NCBI GenBank assembly: GCA_047975295.1
Contig: JBKEDH010000189.1
Coordinates: 1 to 39,822 of the forward strand
Source of the DNA: JBKEDH01 sp047975295
GTDB taxonomy: Bacteria; Bacteroidota; Bacteroidia; Flavobacteriales; Flavobacteriaceae
Length of the DNA stretch: 39,822 bases
Direction: 5' to 3'
The stretch's first letter is position 1. Every line of letters starts with the position of its first letter. Below are positions 8,327 to 15,784 of this stretch, piece by piece. The notes below the pieces were generated by a model. The model saw only the letters and a list, made by a program, of their open reading frames with translations, ran no database searches and was not told the DNA's origin. The position numbers and the translations under genes are program-made.

Positions 8327-8617
8327 ATGGGTAATATTGAGGAAATTGTAAGTTCTTTAGAAGACAGAATTAACAAAGTATTACATAAGTTAGCGCTTTT
8401 AAAGCAAGTTAATAAGAAGTTAAGTGCCGAATTGGAGACTTGTAAACAGGAAGTTTTGGTCAAAAAAAGGCAAATTACGGTTTTAGAAGAAAAATGCGAA
8501 GCTTTGCAAATTACAAATGCCATACTTGGTAGTGACGAAAATAAGAGAGAAACCAAGCTTAAAATAAATACATTAATACGGGAAATCGACCATTGTATCG
8601 AGCAACTTTCGAGTTAG
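8327..8617 (+). CDS. Coiled-coil protein upstream of zapA (ZapB-like by position)
   Basis: 96 residues, almost entirely predicted coiled coil, with leucine heptads from about residue 5 to 60 (for example LHKLALLKQVNKKLSAELE). There is no signal peptide or membrane segment. Its place immediately before zapA, 15 nt away on the same transcript, suggests a cell-division accessory factor comparable to ZapB, which binds ZapA at the Z-ring. The name rests on context and coiled-coil form; sequence similarity to enterobacterial ZapB is not something I can confirm. Confidence 0.7.
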   Translation: MGNIEEIVSSLEDRINKVLHKLALLKQVNKKLSAELETCKQEVLVKKRQITVLEEKCEALQITNAILGSDENKRETKLKINTLIREIDHCIEQLSS

Positions 8618-8632
8618 TGTAAACCATAATCA

Positions 8633-8926
8633 ATGTCGGAAAAGCTTAAAATAAAGTTATCAATAGCCGATAGGGTGTACCCTTTAACCATAGATCCTAA
8701 CCAGGAAGAAGGTTTACGAAAGGCAGCAAAAAATATTGAGACCATGATTAAGCAATTTGAGCAAAGTTATTCGGTTAGGGACAAACAGGATGTTTTGGCC
8801 ATGTGCGCCTTACAGTTTGCTTCTCAAATTGAACAAAAAACGATTAACAAGGATATAGCAAACGATTATATAGAAGAAAAATTAAATGGTTTGAATAAAT
8901 TGTTACAAGCACATTTGGTTTCTTAA
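8633..8926 (+). CDS. zapA: Cell division protein ZapA
   Basis: 97 residues, typical ZapA size. The N-terminal half reads as the ZapA fold (KLKIKLSIADRVYPLTI, then EEGLRKAAKNIETMI), followed by a long helix that in the family forms an antiparallel tetramer. ZapA cross-links FtsZ filaments at mid-cell. The gene lies between a coiled-coil partner gene and a 6S RNA, then rny; zapA next to 6S RNA is also the arrangement in gammaproteobacteria, which supports both calls. Confidence 0.88.
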   Translation: MSEKLKIKLSIADRVYPLTIDPNQEEGLRKAAKNIETMIKQFEQSYSVRDKQDVLAMCALQFASQIEQKTINKDIANDYIEEKLNGLNKLLQAHLVS

Positions 8927-8955
8927 AAACGTTCTTTAAATAAACTAAAAGTTAC

Positions 8956-9123
8956 TGCCTACACTAGTTGTATTTTTTGATAAACTCAACATTAATTCTT
9001 TAAAAAGGGTGAGTTTAAGTTGTAAAAGCATGCTGCCTTGAGCAGACCCTTGATCAGCTTGGTAGCCCTAAACTTGTTTTTAAGGAGTTTATACAAAATC
9101 TTTTATTGGTGTAGGCATTTTTT
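8956..9123 (+). ncRNA. ssrS: 6S RNA (6S-Flavo type)
   Basis: The gap between zapA and rny holds a long imperfect hairpin of about 165 nt. The closing stem pairs TGCCTACAC (8956-8964) with GTGTAGGCA (9109-9117) and is followed by a T-run (9118-9123), as in an intrinsic terminator. A second stem pairs TAAACTC (8981-8987) with GAGTTTA (9085-9091), leaving a largely unpaired central region, and an apical stem includes GCTGCC (9032-9037) with GGTAGC (9061-9066). A long rod with a central bubble mimicking an open promoter is the known architecture of 6S RNA, which binds and restrains RNA polymerase holoenzyme. The size and the zapA-rny position fit the described 6S-Flavo family. No covariance search was possible. 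Confidence 0.75.
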
Positions 9124-9148
9124 ATATACTAAACACTAATCAACGTAA

Positions 9149-10720
9149 ATGGATTCAACATTAATAGTTATAGGAGGGCTGGTTTTAGGTCTTATCATAG
9201 GATTTGTAATAGCAAAAGTACTGGAAAGGAACAATGCGTCTAAATTTGTAAAAGAAGCCAAAAAGCAGGCAGCCTTGGTACTTAAAGAAGCAAAAAGTGA
9301 AGGTGAGTCGATTAAAAAAGATAAAATCCTTCAGGCAAAGGAAAAGTTTATCGAGCTAAAATCGGAACACGAAAAAGTAATATTGGCTCGTGATAAAAAA
9401 ATGGCCGATGCCGAAAAACGTACCCGAGATAAAGAGTCTCAAGTATCGAGCGAACTGGCCAAAAACAGAAAGCTTAACGATAGTCTGGAAACCAAGGTTA
9501 ACGATTATAACCACAGACTGGATGTGCTGGACAAGAAGCAGGAAGAAATAGATCGATTACATAAAAACCAAGTCCAACAATTAGAGGTTATTTCGAGCCT
9601 TTCGGCCGAAGATGCCAAAGAACAATTGGTAGAATCGCTAAAAGGAGAGGCTAAAAACGATGCGTTGGCTTTTATACAAAGTTCTATCGAAGAAGCCAAG
9701 TTAACCGCCGAGCAGGAAGCTAAAAAAATAATAATAAACACCATACAACGTATCGGTACCGAAGAGGCTGTCGATAATTGTGTATCGGTTTTTAATATTG
9801 AATCCGACGATGTAAAAGGCCGTATTATTGGTCGAGAAGGACGTAATATTCGTGCTTTGGAGGCTGCTACTGGAGTAGAGATAATTGTGGACGATACGCC
9901 CGAAGCTATTATCTTGTCCTGTTTCGATTCTGTTAGACGGGAAATAGCACGTTTGTCGTTACATAAGCTCGTAACAGATGGTCGTATTCATCCTGCCCGA
10001 ATCGAGGAAGTAGTCAAGAAAACCCAAAAACAGATCGAACAGGAAATTATCGAAGTGGGTAAACGTACGGTTATCGATTTGGGTATCCATAACCTAAATC
10101 CGGAGCTTATAAAAATGGTAGGTAGAATGAAATACCGTTCTTCTTACGGGCAAAATTTGTTGCAGCACTCACGCGAGGTATCTAAATTGTGTGGCGTTAT
10201 GGCTGCCGAACTGGGATTAAACCCCAAATTGGCCAAGCGTGCCGGATTATTGCACGATATAGGTAAAGTGCCAGATGCCGAAGCCGATATGGAAACTCCG
10301 CATGCTATTCTCGGTATGCAGTGGGCCGAAAAATATGGCGAAAAAGACGATGTTTGTAATGCTATCGGGGCGCACCACGACGAAATTGAAATGAAATCGC
10401 TATTAGCACCAATTATCCAAGTGTGCGATGCTATTTCTGGAGCTAGACCCGGAGCGAGACGACAGGTATTGGATAGCTATATTCAGCGTTTAAAAGATTT
10501 GGAAGATATAGCTTTTGGCTTTACAGGTGTTAAAAAGGCCTATGCCATCCAAGCAGGAAGAGAGTTAAGGGTTATTGTTGAAAGTGAAAAGGTCGATGAC
10601 CAAAAAGCAGCCGATTTGTCGTTTAATATTTCACAAAAAGTACAAACCGATTTAACCTACCCCGGACAAGTAAAGGTAACCGTAATTAGAGAAACCCGAG
10701 CAGTAAATATAGCTAAGTAG
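9149..10720 (+). CDS. rny: Ribonuclease Y
   Basis: 523 residues, the usual length. An N-terminal membrane anchor (about 4-23) is followed by a long charged coiled coil (about 30-195), a KH RNA-binding domain with GRIIGREGRN (224-233), and an HD phosphohydrolase domain with LLHDIGK (metal ligands His369/Asp370) and GAHHDE. RNase Y is a membrane-tethered endoribonuclease that starts mRNA decay. It follows the 6S RNA and is followed by a 12-bp hairpin terminator. All key residues are present. Confidence 0.95.
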   Translation: MDSTLIVIGGLVLGLIIGFVIAKVLERNNASKFVKEAKKQAALVLKEAKSEGESIKKDKILQAKEKFIELKSEHEKVILARDKKMADAEKRTRDKESQVSSELAKNRKLNDSLETKVNDYNHRLDVLDKKQEEIDRLHKNQVQQLEVISSLSAEDAKEQLVESLKGEAKNDALAFIQSSIEEAKLTAEQEAKKIIINTIQRIGTEEAVDNCVSVFNIESDDVKGRIIGREGRNIRALEAATGVEIIVDDTPEAIILSCFDSVRREIARLSLHKLVTDGRIHPARIEEVVKKTQKQIEQEIIEVGKRTVIDLGIHNLNPELIKMVGRMKYRSSYGQNLLQHSREVSKLCGVMAAELGLNPKLAKRAGLLHDIGKVPDAEADMETPHAILGMQWAEKYGEKDDVCNAIGAHHDEIEMKSLLAPIIQVCDAISGARPGARRQVLDSYIQRLKDLEDIAFGFTGVKKAYAIQAGRELRVIVESEKVDDQKAADLSFNISQKVQTDLTYPGQVKVTVIRETRAVNIAK

Positions 10721-10730
10721 ATACAAAGTT

Positions 10731-10775
10731 AAAAAGTGAAAAGCTTCCAAATTATTTTTGGTTTTTCACTTTTTT
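10731..10775 (+). terminator. Terminator after rny
   Basis: AAAAAGTGAAAA (10731-10742) pairs with TTTTCACTTTTT (10763-10774) around a 20-nt loop, with the T-run embedded in the right arm. It lies 11 nt after the rny stop codon. Confidence 0.6.
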
Positions 10776-11034
10776 GTTTTCCACTTTAAAAAGGCGCTTC
10801 GGTAGAAATAGTGTTATCAACATGATATTTGGATACGATAAAAATTTTGTAAAATCCTGATTTGTGGTTCTTTTTACCTTTATTCTAAACTTTTTCAATT
10901 AGCTAAAAAATTGCATTTTTTTGCTCATTTTTTGTCTTTTTTTCTTTCCGTAGCCCTGCTATGCAACTCAAAAAAACCTTCAACTGAACAAAAATCTACT
11001 AATTTTCGCTTCAATCCAAAAAGTTTAAACGAGT
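10776..11034. other. Convergent intergenic region, no gene seen
   Basis: About 260 bases between the rny terminator and the xerD stop hold no open frame of note. The main structure is a short hairpin at 10949-10963 (CGTAGC, loop CCT, GCTATG, one G-T pair) preceded by a long pyrimidine-rich tract (about 10905-10948) and followed by an A-rich stretch. There is no T-run after the hairpin on either strand, so it is not a typical terminator. It could be a small interspersed repeat or an mRNA 3' element. Confidence 0.4.
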
Positions 11035-11946
11035 TCAATTACTTTCCTGTTTTTTTCGAGGATGGAACTTATTAATAACGTCGGCAAGGTGGCTTCTGTC
11101 CAAATGAACATATATTTCGGTAGTGGTAATACTTTCATGTCCAAGCATGAGTTGTATGGAACGCAAATCGGCATTGTTTTTTAATAAATGGGTCGCAAAC
11201 GAATGCCGAAAGGTATGCGGCGAAATATTTTTTTTAAGTCCTGTTTTTTGTGCTAACTGTTTAATAATAGTAAAAACCATGGCACGGGTAAGTTGCTTGC
11301 CACGGCGGTTTAAAAACAAAGTGTCCTCGAATCCAGATTGGATGTTTAGGTGGTTACGGATTTCATCCTTATATATATTGATGTATTTTTGGGTAACATC
11401 AACAATAGGTACAAACCGTTGTTTGTCGCCTTTACCCTGTACTTTTATAAAGCCCTCTTTAAAAAATAAATCCGATACCTTTAAACCGATAAGTTCGCTA
11501 ACACGTAAACCACAACTGTAAAGTGTTTCCAACATGGCACGATTGCGTTCGCCTTCGGGTTTGCTTAAATCGATAGTGTTTATAATAGAATCAATTTCTT
11601 TTTCCGATAGGACATCCGGAAGTTTTCGTCCAGTTTTAGGCGATTCGATTAATTCCAAAGGATTATTTTTAATATAATCTTCAAAAATCAAATAATTGAA
11701 AAAACTGCGTAATCCGGAAATTAACCGTGATTGGCTACGTGCATTAACAACCTTTGCCGTATCGTAAATAAATTGTTGGATAATATTGGCATTTATATCA
11801 ATAGGAGATAGGATAATATTGTGCTCTTCAAGATAAACAATTAGCTTTTTTACATCCAAAGCATAATTATCGATAGAGTTTTGCGATAAACCCCGTTCAA
11901 TTTTTAAATACAGTTGGTAATCGTGTAATGCCTGTTGCCAATTCAT
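11035..11946 (-). CDS. xerD: Tyrosine recombinase XerD
   Basis: 303 residues, standard for XerC/XerD. The N-terminal SAM-like core-binding domain spans about 1-90. The catalytic domain shows the expected set: Arg in SCGLRVSEL, Lys in GKGDKQRFVP, HTFRHSFATHLL (HxxR), His in LMLGHESI, and the nucleophile Tyr279 in EIYVH. XerD resolves chromosome dimers at dif with FtsK. It is the only recombinase here and no integrated element or att site surrounds it, so it is the housekeeping enzyme rather than a phage integrase. The XerC/XerD choice is by resemblance and the usual neighbourhood with aroQ. Confidence 0.88.
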   Translation of the reverse strand: MNWQQALHDYQLYLKIERGLSQNSIDNYALDVKKLIVYLEEHNIILSPIDINANIIQQFIYDTAKVVNARSQSRLISGLRSFFNYLIFEDYIKNNPLELIESPKTGRKLPDVLSEKEIDSIINTIDLSKPEGERNRAMLETLYSCGLRVSELIGLKVSDLFFKEGFIKVQGKGDKQRFVPIVDVTQKYINIYKDEIRNHLNIQSGFEDTLFLNRRGKQLTRAMVFTIIKQLAQKTGLKKNISPHTFRHSFATHLLKNNADLRSIQLMLGHESITTTEIYVHLDRSHLADVINKFHPRKKQESN

Positions 11947-11984
11947 TTATATGGAAAAAAAATAGGAGTTTTTAGCTATATATT

Positions 11985-12023
11985 TGTTTGGCTTTTTACC
12001 AAACAGATAATATTACAAAGTTA
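11985..12023 (-). promoter_or_regulatory. xerD promoter candidate and leader hairpin
   Basis: On the minus strand TAACTTTG (12023-12016) matches the TAnnTTTG box. Between it and the xerD start is a 7-bp hairpin (11985-11991 with 11999-12005, loop CTTTTTA on the plus strand) that would lie in the 5' leader. No T-run follows it. The -33 box is not clear. Confidence 0.4.
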
Positions 12024-12070
12024 TTACATAAGATTAAATTAAAAAAAACAGAAATATTCTTACATTTGAA

Positions 12071-12101
12071 TTGTTTTTAAATTAATAAAAGTATAAATTT
12101 G
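12071..12101 (+). promoter_or_regulatory. Promoter (TTG-N20-TAnnTTTG) for the TRL-like lipoprotein gene
   Basis: TTG at 12071-12073 and TAAATTTG at 12094-12101, with a 20-nt spacer, are a full match to the flavobacterial consensus. The predicted start near 12108 leaves a leader of about 120 nt before the ATG at 12232, unusually long for this window. Confidence 0.65.
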
Positions 12102-12144
12102 TCAGCTAAATTGTGCTTACAAGTATAAAGTGCAATAAATTATA

Positions 12145-12206
12145 GTTGTGGAGTCTGGAAACCACTTGAAAAAACAGGGCGTAACTCCGAAAAGCCTATG
12201 AGTAGG
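12145..12206 (+). promoter_or_regulatory. Candidate structured leader RNA of the TRL-like gene
   Basis: This leader segment is richer in G and C than its surroundings and has several mutually interlocking pairings. GTGG (12148-12151) pairs with CCAC (12162-12165). GGAGT (12150-12154) can pair with ACTCC (12184-12188), which lies in the loop closed by GGC (12178-12180) and GCC (12194-12196), giving a pseudoknot. CCTA (12195-12198) can pair with TAGG (12203-12206). Competing stems close to a start codon resemble a riboswitch or other cis-regulatory RNA. I could not match it to a class I know (SAM, TPP, FMN, cobalamin, preQ1, c-di-GMP, ZTP, fluoride), so the call is structural only. Confidence 0.4.
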
Positions 12207-12231
12207 AACTAATTAAAAAACTTTTACAAAT

Positions 12232-12516
12232 ATGTTAAAAAATGTGAAAAAAGTTGCAGTTTTAGCGATTGCTGCTGTAATGATGTCTAGCTGTGCGTTA
12301 ACTTTACCTGTTAATGCTACAAGTAATTCAGTAGGTAGTAAAGTAGGTACTGCGAAAGCAACAGGTTACCTTAGTATGTTGTTTTTTGATCAAGATGCCA
12401 GTATCAAAACTGCAGCTAAAAATGGTGGAATTTCTAAAATTTCGACTGTTGACATTAAGCACACCAGTATTTTGGGTCTTATCGTAACTTACGAAACTAT
12501 CGTTACGGGAGAATAA
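12232..12516 (+). CDS. TRL-like family lipoprotein
   Basis: 94 residues. A lipoprotein signal is clear: charged N-terminus, hydrophobic core and lipobox MSSC with Cys21. The mature part is Gly/Ser-rich, with GSKVGTAKATGYLSMLF, a stretch about residue 54-70 (DASIKTAAKNGGISKI) and a closing TSILGLIVTYETIVTG. This pattern fits the TRL-like small lipoprotein family, whose function is unknown. It has its own promoter, a long folded leader and its own terminator, so it is a single-gene unit that could be strongly and separately regulated. Confidence 0.72.
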   Translation: MLKNVKKVAVLAIAAVMMSSCALTLPVNATSNSVGSKVGTAKATGYLSMLFFDQDASIKTAAKNGGISKISTVDIKHTSILGLIVTYETIVTGE

Positions 12517-12536
12517 TTACAATGTATTTTAAATTT

Positions 12537-12578
12537 AACAGAGCATGATGTAATTTATTTACTTCATGCTTTGTTTTT
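12537..12578 (+). terminator. Terminator after the TRL-like gene
   Basis: The arms at 12538-12553 and 12559-12574 pair with one T-T mismatch and one G-T pair, around a 5-nt loop, and are followed by TTTT. It separates the TRL-like gene from the two lipoprotein genes that follow. Confidence 0.65.
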
Positions 12579-12598
12579 ATAAAGTAATCCCTTAAAAA

Positions 12599-13084
12599 AT
12601 GAAAAACGTTATACTTGTTTTTTTTGCTATATTGCTTTTAGCCTGCCAAACAAAAAAAGATAATAAGATTTCGCTGTTTAACGATTATATCTTTAGATTA
12701 GATCCGGCAGAGCATGAAGTAGCATTGGATTTTAAAATAAAGGAACGATATGCTCAAAATTTTAAGAATACCGATATTCAAGTTCCGTTATTTAAAGCTA
12801 TAAAGGGAGAAAATTACGAGATTTTAATAGGGGTACCTTTTAATACTTCAATAGAAGCATTAACAAAAGCTAAGCAAAAACAGGATAGTTTAACAACCGA
12901 TGTTCACTTTGACCACAACGCGATTTCTTTTTATAAAAAATATAAGAAAGAAAACTTATTTGTGGGTGAGTATGCCAAAAATGATGATAAATCGTTAATT
13001 TATCTTTTACTTTATTCGAGTTCAAAGGATGTTTTGGACACTTTAAATCTTGCTAACAGAATTAAACTGACTACCAATGAATAA
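12599..13084 (+). CDS. Lipoprotein of unknown function (first of an overlapping pair)
   Basis: 161 residues with a lipoprotein signal (lipobox LLAC, Cys16). The mature protein is Lys/Asp-rich without a motif I recognise; there is a predicted alternation of beta strands and a helix near EALTKAKQKQDSL. It overlaps the next gene by 8 nt (ATGAATAA), so the pair is co-translated. No clear promoter separates it from the preceding terminator, so expression may depend on read-through. It sits between xerD and aroQ, which are often direct neighbours in related genomes, suggesting an accessory insertion. Confidence 0.6.
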   Translation: MKNVILVFFAILLLACQTKKDNKISLFNDYIFRLDPAEHEVALDFKIKERYAQNFKNTDIQVPLFKAIKGENYEILIGVPFNTSIEALTKAKQKQDSLTTDVHFDHNAISFYKKYKKENLFVGEYAKNDDKSLIYLLLYSSSKDVLDTLNLANRIKLTTNE

Positions 13085-13649
13085 CAAAAGGAAAAAATAT
13101 TATAAAGACTTTTTTAAGTTTGTACTATATTTAGGGCTGGTTGTAATTACTGTTTCATGTTTTTCGGTAAAGCCAGGTAGTACGAAAACAGCAAAACATT
13201 TATATGAAGAGTTTTTTGTAGGTGAGGAAGGAACCCAATATTTTATTAAACCCTTAGCTTTTAAAGGTGAGGACAATAATGAATATTTGGAGATGGATTT
13301 TACTTTTAGATATAAAAAAGTATTAAAAGATACAGATTCTGCTTCAATAAATATTTCCTTGATAACGCAAAATATAACAAAAACAGTTGATAGTTTGCTT
13401 ATTGGTAATGGTAAAACAACTATTAAAATAAAAAATCTTGATTTTTTATTTACCGATAGAAAAAAAGACTTGTTTTTAGGCCGGTTCAATTCAAAAATAA
13501 GTTTAGTTGATTTGGATACTCTATTCAAAAATTCAGAATGGAATTTAACACTTTATAACAGCAATACTTCAATATTGAAATTTAGTTCGGAATCAAGTAC
13601 AAAAAAGAATGTAGAGAAAATAAATTATGAGCTTTTTGGAACTTTTTAA
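13077..13649 (+). CDS. Lipoprotein of unknown function (second of an overlapping pair)
   Basis: 190 residues. The N-terminus is unusually long and basic (MNNKRKKYYKDFFKF), followed by a hydrophobic stretch and lipobox TVSC with Cys28. The mature part is predicted beta-rich (EYLEMDFTFRYKKVL, ASINISLITQNITK) and has no motif I recognise. Its start overlaps the end of the upstream lipoprotein gene, indicating a functional pair. A strong terminator follows. Both proteins are very AT-rich in codon use (many AAA, TTT, ATA), a little more than the nearby housekeeping genes. Confidence 0.6.
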   Translation: MNNKRKKYYKDFFKFVLYLGLVVITVSCFSVKPGSTKTAKHLYEEFFVGEEGTQYFIKPLAFKGEDNNEYLEMDFTFRYKKVLKDTDSASINISLITQNITKTVDSLLIGNGKTTIKIKNLDFLFTDRKKDLFLGRFNSKISLVDLDTLFKNSEWNLTLYNSNTSILKFSSESSTKKNVEKINYELFGTF

Positions 13650-13670
13650 GAAAATGTTTCTAAGTAGATA

Positions 13671-13697
13671 AACCGAAGCAACCGCTTCGGTTTTTTT
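13671..13697 (+). terminator. Intrinsic terminator after the lipoprotein pair
   Basis: A perfect 9-bp stem, AACCGAAGC (13671-13679) with GCTTCGGTT (13684-13692), has a 4-nt loop and is followed by seven Ts. Confidence 0.85.
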
Positions 13698-13724
13698 ATA
13701 CCCAAAAATTAATATCTTTACCTT

Positions 13725-14144
13725 ATGCGAAAAATAATAATAATTAATGGTCCCAACTTAAATCTGTTGGGTAAGCGTGAGCCCGAAATTTATGGGAATC
13801 TTACTTTTGAGGATTATTTTAAAACCTTAAAAACAAAATACCCTAATATTAATTTGGAGTATTACCAATCGAATGTAGAAGGTGAGATTATAAATAAACT
13901 GCACGAGGTTGGTTTTGGTGGTTGCGATGGTATTATTTTAAATGCTGGTGCTTATACACATACTTCCATAGGTATTGGAGACGCTGTTAAAGGTATTGAA
14001 ATTCCTGTGGTGGAAGTGCATATTTCCAATACGTTTGGGCGTGAAAATTTTAGGCATCAATCGTATATTTCACCAAATGCCAAAGGTGTTATATTGGGTT
14101 TTGGTATGCAAAGTTACGAGTTGGCAATACAATCTGTTATCTAA
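13725..14144 (+). CDS. aroQ: 3-Dehydroquinate dehydratase, type II
   Basis: 139 residues, slightly short of the typical 145-150. It converts 3-dehydroquinate to 3-dehydroshikimate in the shikimate pathway. Key features: IIINGPNLNLLGKREPEIYG, carrying the flexible-loop Arg18 and catalytic Tyr23, the VEVHISN segment, and GRENFRHQSYIS, which provide His and Arg for the active site. A -7-like box TATCTTTA (13713-13720) lies only 4 nt before the ATG, so transcripts from it would have almost no leader. A strong bidirectional hairpin follows. Confidence 0.93.
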   Translation: MRKIIIINGPNLNLLGKREPEIYGNLTFEDYFKTLKTKYPNINLEYYQSNVEGEIINKLHEVGFGGCDGIILNAGAYTHTSIGIGDAVKGIEIPVVEVHISNTFGRENFRHQSYISPNAKGVILGFGMQSYELAIQSVI

Positions 14145-14207
14145 TTTTCAATAAAAGACTTTTATTAAGTTGTAAATAAGGTGTTTATAATTTAAAATTG
14201 ATTAAAC

Positions 14208-14249
14208 AAAAAATGCTGATTTTATTGAAATTCAAAATCAGCATTTTTT
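14208..14249. terminator. Bidirectional terminator between aroQ and lpdA
   Basis: A perfect 16-bp inverted repeat, 14208-14223 with 14234-14249, encloses a 10-nt loop. Its ends are runs of six A and six T, so it can stop both the rightward aroQ and the leftward lpdA transcripts. Confidence 0.85.
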
Positions 14250-14287
14250 ATGTCTATCTATAGAGAAGAGTATTGTGTGTGGAATGG

Positions 14288-15664
14288 TTATAAATGTATC
14301 ACCTCATCGTAAGCTGCGGCAACAGCTTCCATTACTGCTTCGCTCATAGTAGGGTGCGGGTGTACCGCTTTTAGCACTTCATGTCCTGTGGTTTCTAATT
14401 TTCTGCCCAAAACAGCTTCGGCAATCATATCGGTAACGCCGGCTCCAATCATGTGGCAACCAAGCCATTCACCATATTTGGCATCGAAAATAACTTTTAC
14501 AAAACCATCTTTGTTGCCAGCAGCACTAGCTTTTCCAGAGGCCGAAAACGGAAAGGTACCAACTTTAATATCCAACCCTTTTTCTTTAGCCTGTTTTTCG
14601 GTTAGGCCTACACTTGCAATTTCGGGAGAACAGTAGGTGCAGCCCGGAATATTGCCGTAATCCAAAGCTTCTACATGTAAGCCGGCAATTTTTTCAACAC
14701 ACAAAATACCTTCGGCCGAAGCAACATGTGCCAAGGCTTGTCCCGGTGTAATATCTCCAATGGCATAATATCCCGGAATATTGGTTTGGTAAAAACTGTT
14801 TACCAAAACTTTATCCCTATCAACTACAATACCAACATCCTCCAATCCTATGTTTTCAATATTGGTTTTAATACCAACGGCACTTAAAACAATATCGGCT
14901 TCAAGAATTTCTTCTCCTTTAGCGGTTTTTACGGTAGCTTTAACACCATCGCCGGAGGTATCGACATGGGTTACTTCGGCTGATGTTTTTATTTTAATAC
15001 CGCTTTTTTTAAATGAACGTTCCAATTGTTTCGATACATCTTCGTCTTCAACAGGAACAATATTGGGCAAATATTCCACTATGGTTACTTCGGTACCGAT
15101 TGAGTTGTAAAAATAGGCAAACTCTACACCAATAGCTCCTGAACCTACAACAATCATCTTTTTAGGTTGTTTTTTTAAGCTCATGGCCTCGCGATAACCA
15201 ATAACCTTTTTACCGTCTTGAGGTAAGCTTGGTAGTTCGCGCGAACGTGCACCGGTAGCAATAATAATGTGGTCGGCACTATATTCGGTACCATCAACAT
15301 CAACTTTCTTGCCCGGTTTTATTTTTCCGTAACCTTTAATAACGTCAATTTTGTTCTTCTTCATTAAAAACTGGACACCTTTGCTCATGCCTTCGGCAAC
15401 ATTGCGGCTGCGTTTTACAATGGCATCAAAATCCTTATCAAAATCTTTCACACTAAGCCCGTAATCTTCGGCATGTTTAAGGTATTCGAAAACTTGGGCC
15501 GATTTTAGCAATGCTTTGGTTGGGATACAACCCCAATTTAAACACACGCCACCCAGATTTTCCTTTTCAATAACAGCCGTTTTAAAGCCCAATTGCGATG
15601 CCCTAATAGCCGTAACATAACCGCCCGGACCACTTCCAAGAACAATAATATCGTATTTACTCAT
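14288..15664 (-). CDS. lpdA: Dihydrolipoyl dehydrogenase (E3)
   Basis: 458 residues, close to the usual 460-475. It reoxidises dihydrolipoamide in 2-oxoacid dehydrogenase complexes using FAD and NAD. FAD-binding GSGPGGYVTA is at the N-terminus; the redox disulfide is in GGVCLNWGCIPTK (CxxxxC); the NAD-binding GSGAIGVEFAYF lies in the middle; ATGARSRELP and AIGDITPGQALAHVA are the second FAD sites; and the C-terminus carries HPHPTMSEAV with the catalytic His-Glu dyad. No E1 or E2 gene is adjacent, so it may serve several complexes. Confidence 0.95.
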   Translation of the reverse strand: MSKYDIIVLGSGPGGYVTAIRASQLGFKTAVIEKENLGGVCLNWGCIPTKALLKSAQVFEYLKHAEDYGLSVKDFDKDFDAIVKRSRNVAEGMSKGVQFLMKKNKIDVIKGYGKIKPGKKVDVDGTEYSADHIIIATGARSRELPSLPQDGKKVIGYREAMSLKKQPKKMIVVGSGAIGVEFAYFYNSIGTEVTIVEYLPNIVPVEDEDVSKQLERSFKKSGIKIKTSAEVTHVDTSGDGVKATVKTAKGEEILEADIVLSAVGIKTNIENIGLEDVGIVVDRDKVLVNSFYQTNIPGYYAIGDITPGQALAHVASAEGILCVEKIAGLHVEALDYGNIPGCTYCSPEIASVGLTEKQAKEKGLDIKVGTFPFSASGKASAAGNKDGFVKVIFDAKYGEWLGCHMIGAGVTDMIAEAVLGRKLETTGHEVLKAVHPHPTMSEAVMEAVAAAYDEVIHL

Positions 15665-15759
15665 GGTTATTTTTTTAATCGTTATTCTTTATAAGCTACG
15701 AATTTACAAAACCTTATTCGAATAACGCATTTACGCCAACATTAATTTACATCTTTTAT

Positions 15760-15767
15760 TACCTTTG
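15760..15767 (+). promoter_or_regulatory. -7 box of the NADH dehydrogenase promoter
   Basis: TACCTTTG matches TAnnTTTG and lies 17 nt before the ATG at 15785. A clear TTG -33 element is not visible at 19-20 nt upstream. Confidence 0.45.
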
Positions 15768-15784
15768 CTTTAAGATTTAGTGAT

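Noticed and set aside
11035..11946. Tyrosine recombinase as the mark of an integrated element
   Set aside because: All catalytic residues and the length fit XerD, neighbours are housekeeping genes, and no direct repeats, phage genes or tRNA end are seen nearby.
12145..12206. c-di-GMP, preQ1, SAM, or pistol/twister-type assignment for the leader RNA
   Set aside because: Local resemblance (for example GGGC and AAAAGCC segments) was checked by eye, but the conserved cores of those classes are not present.
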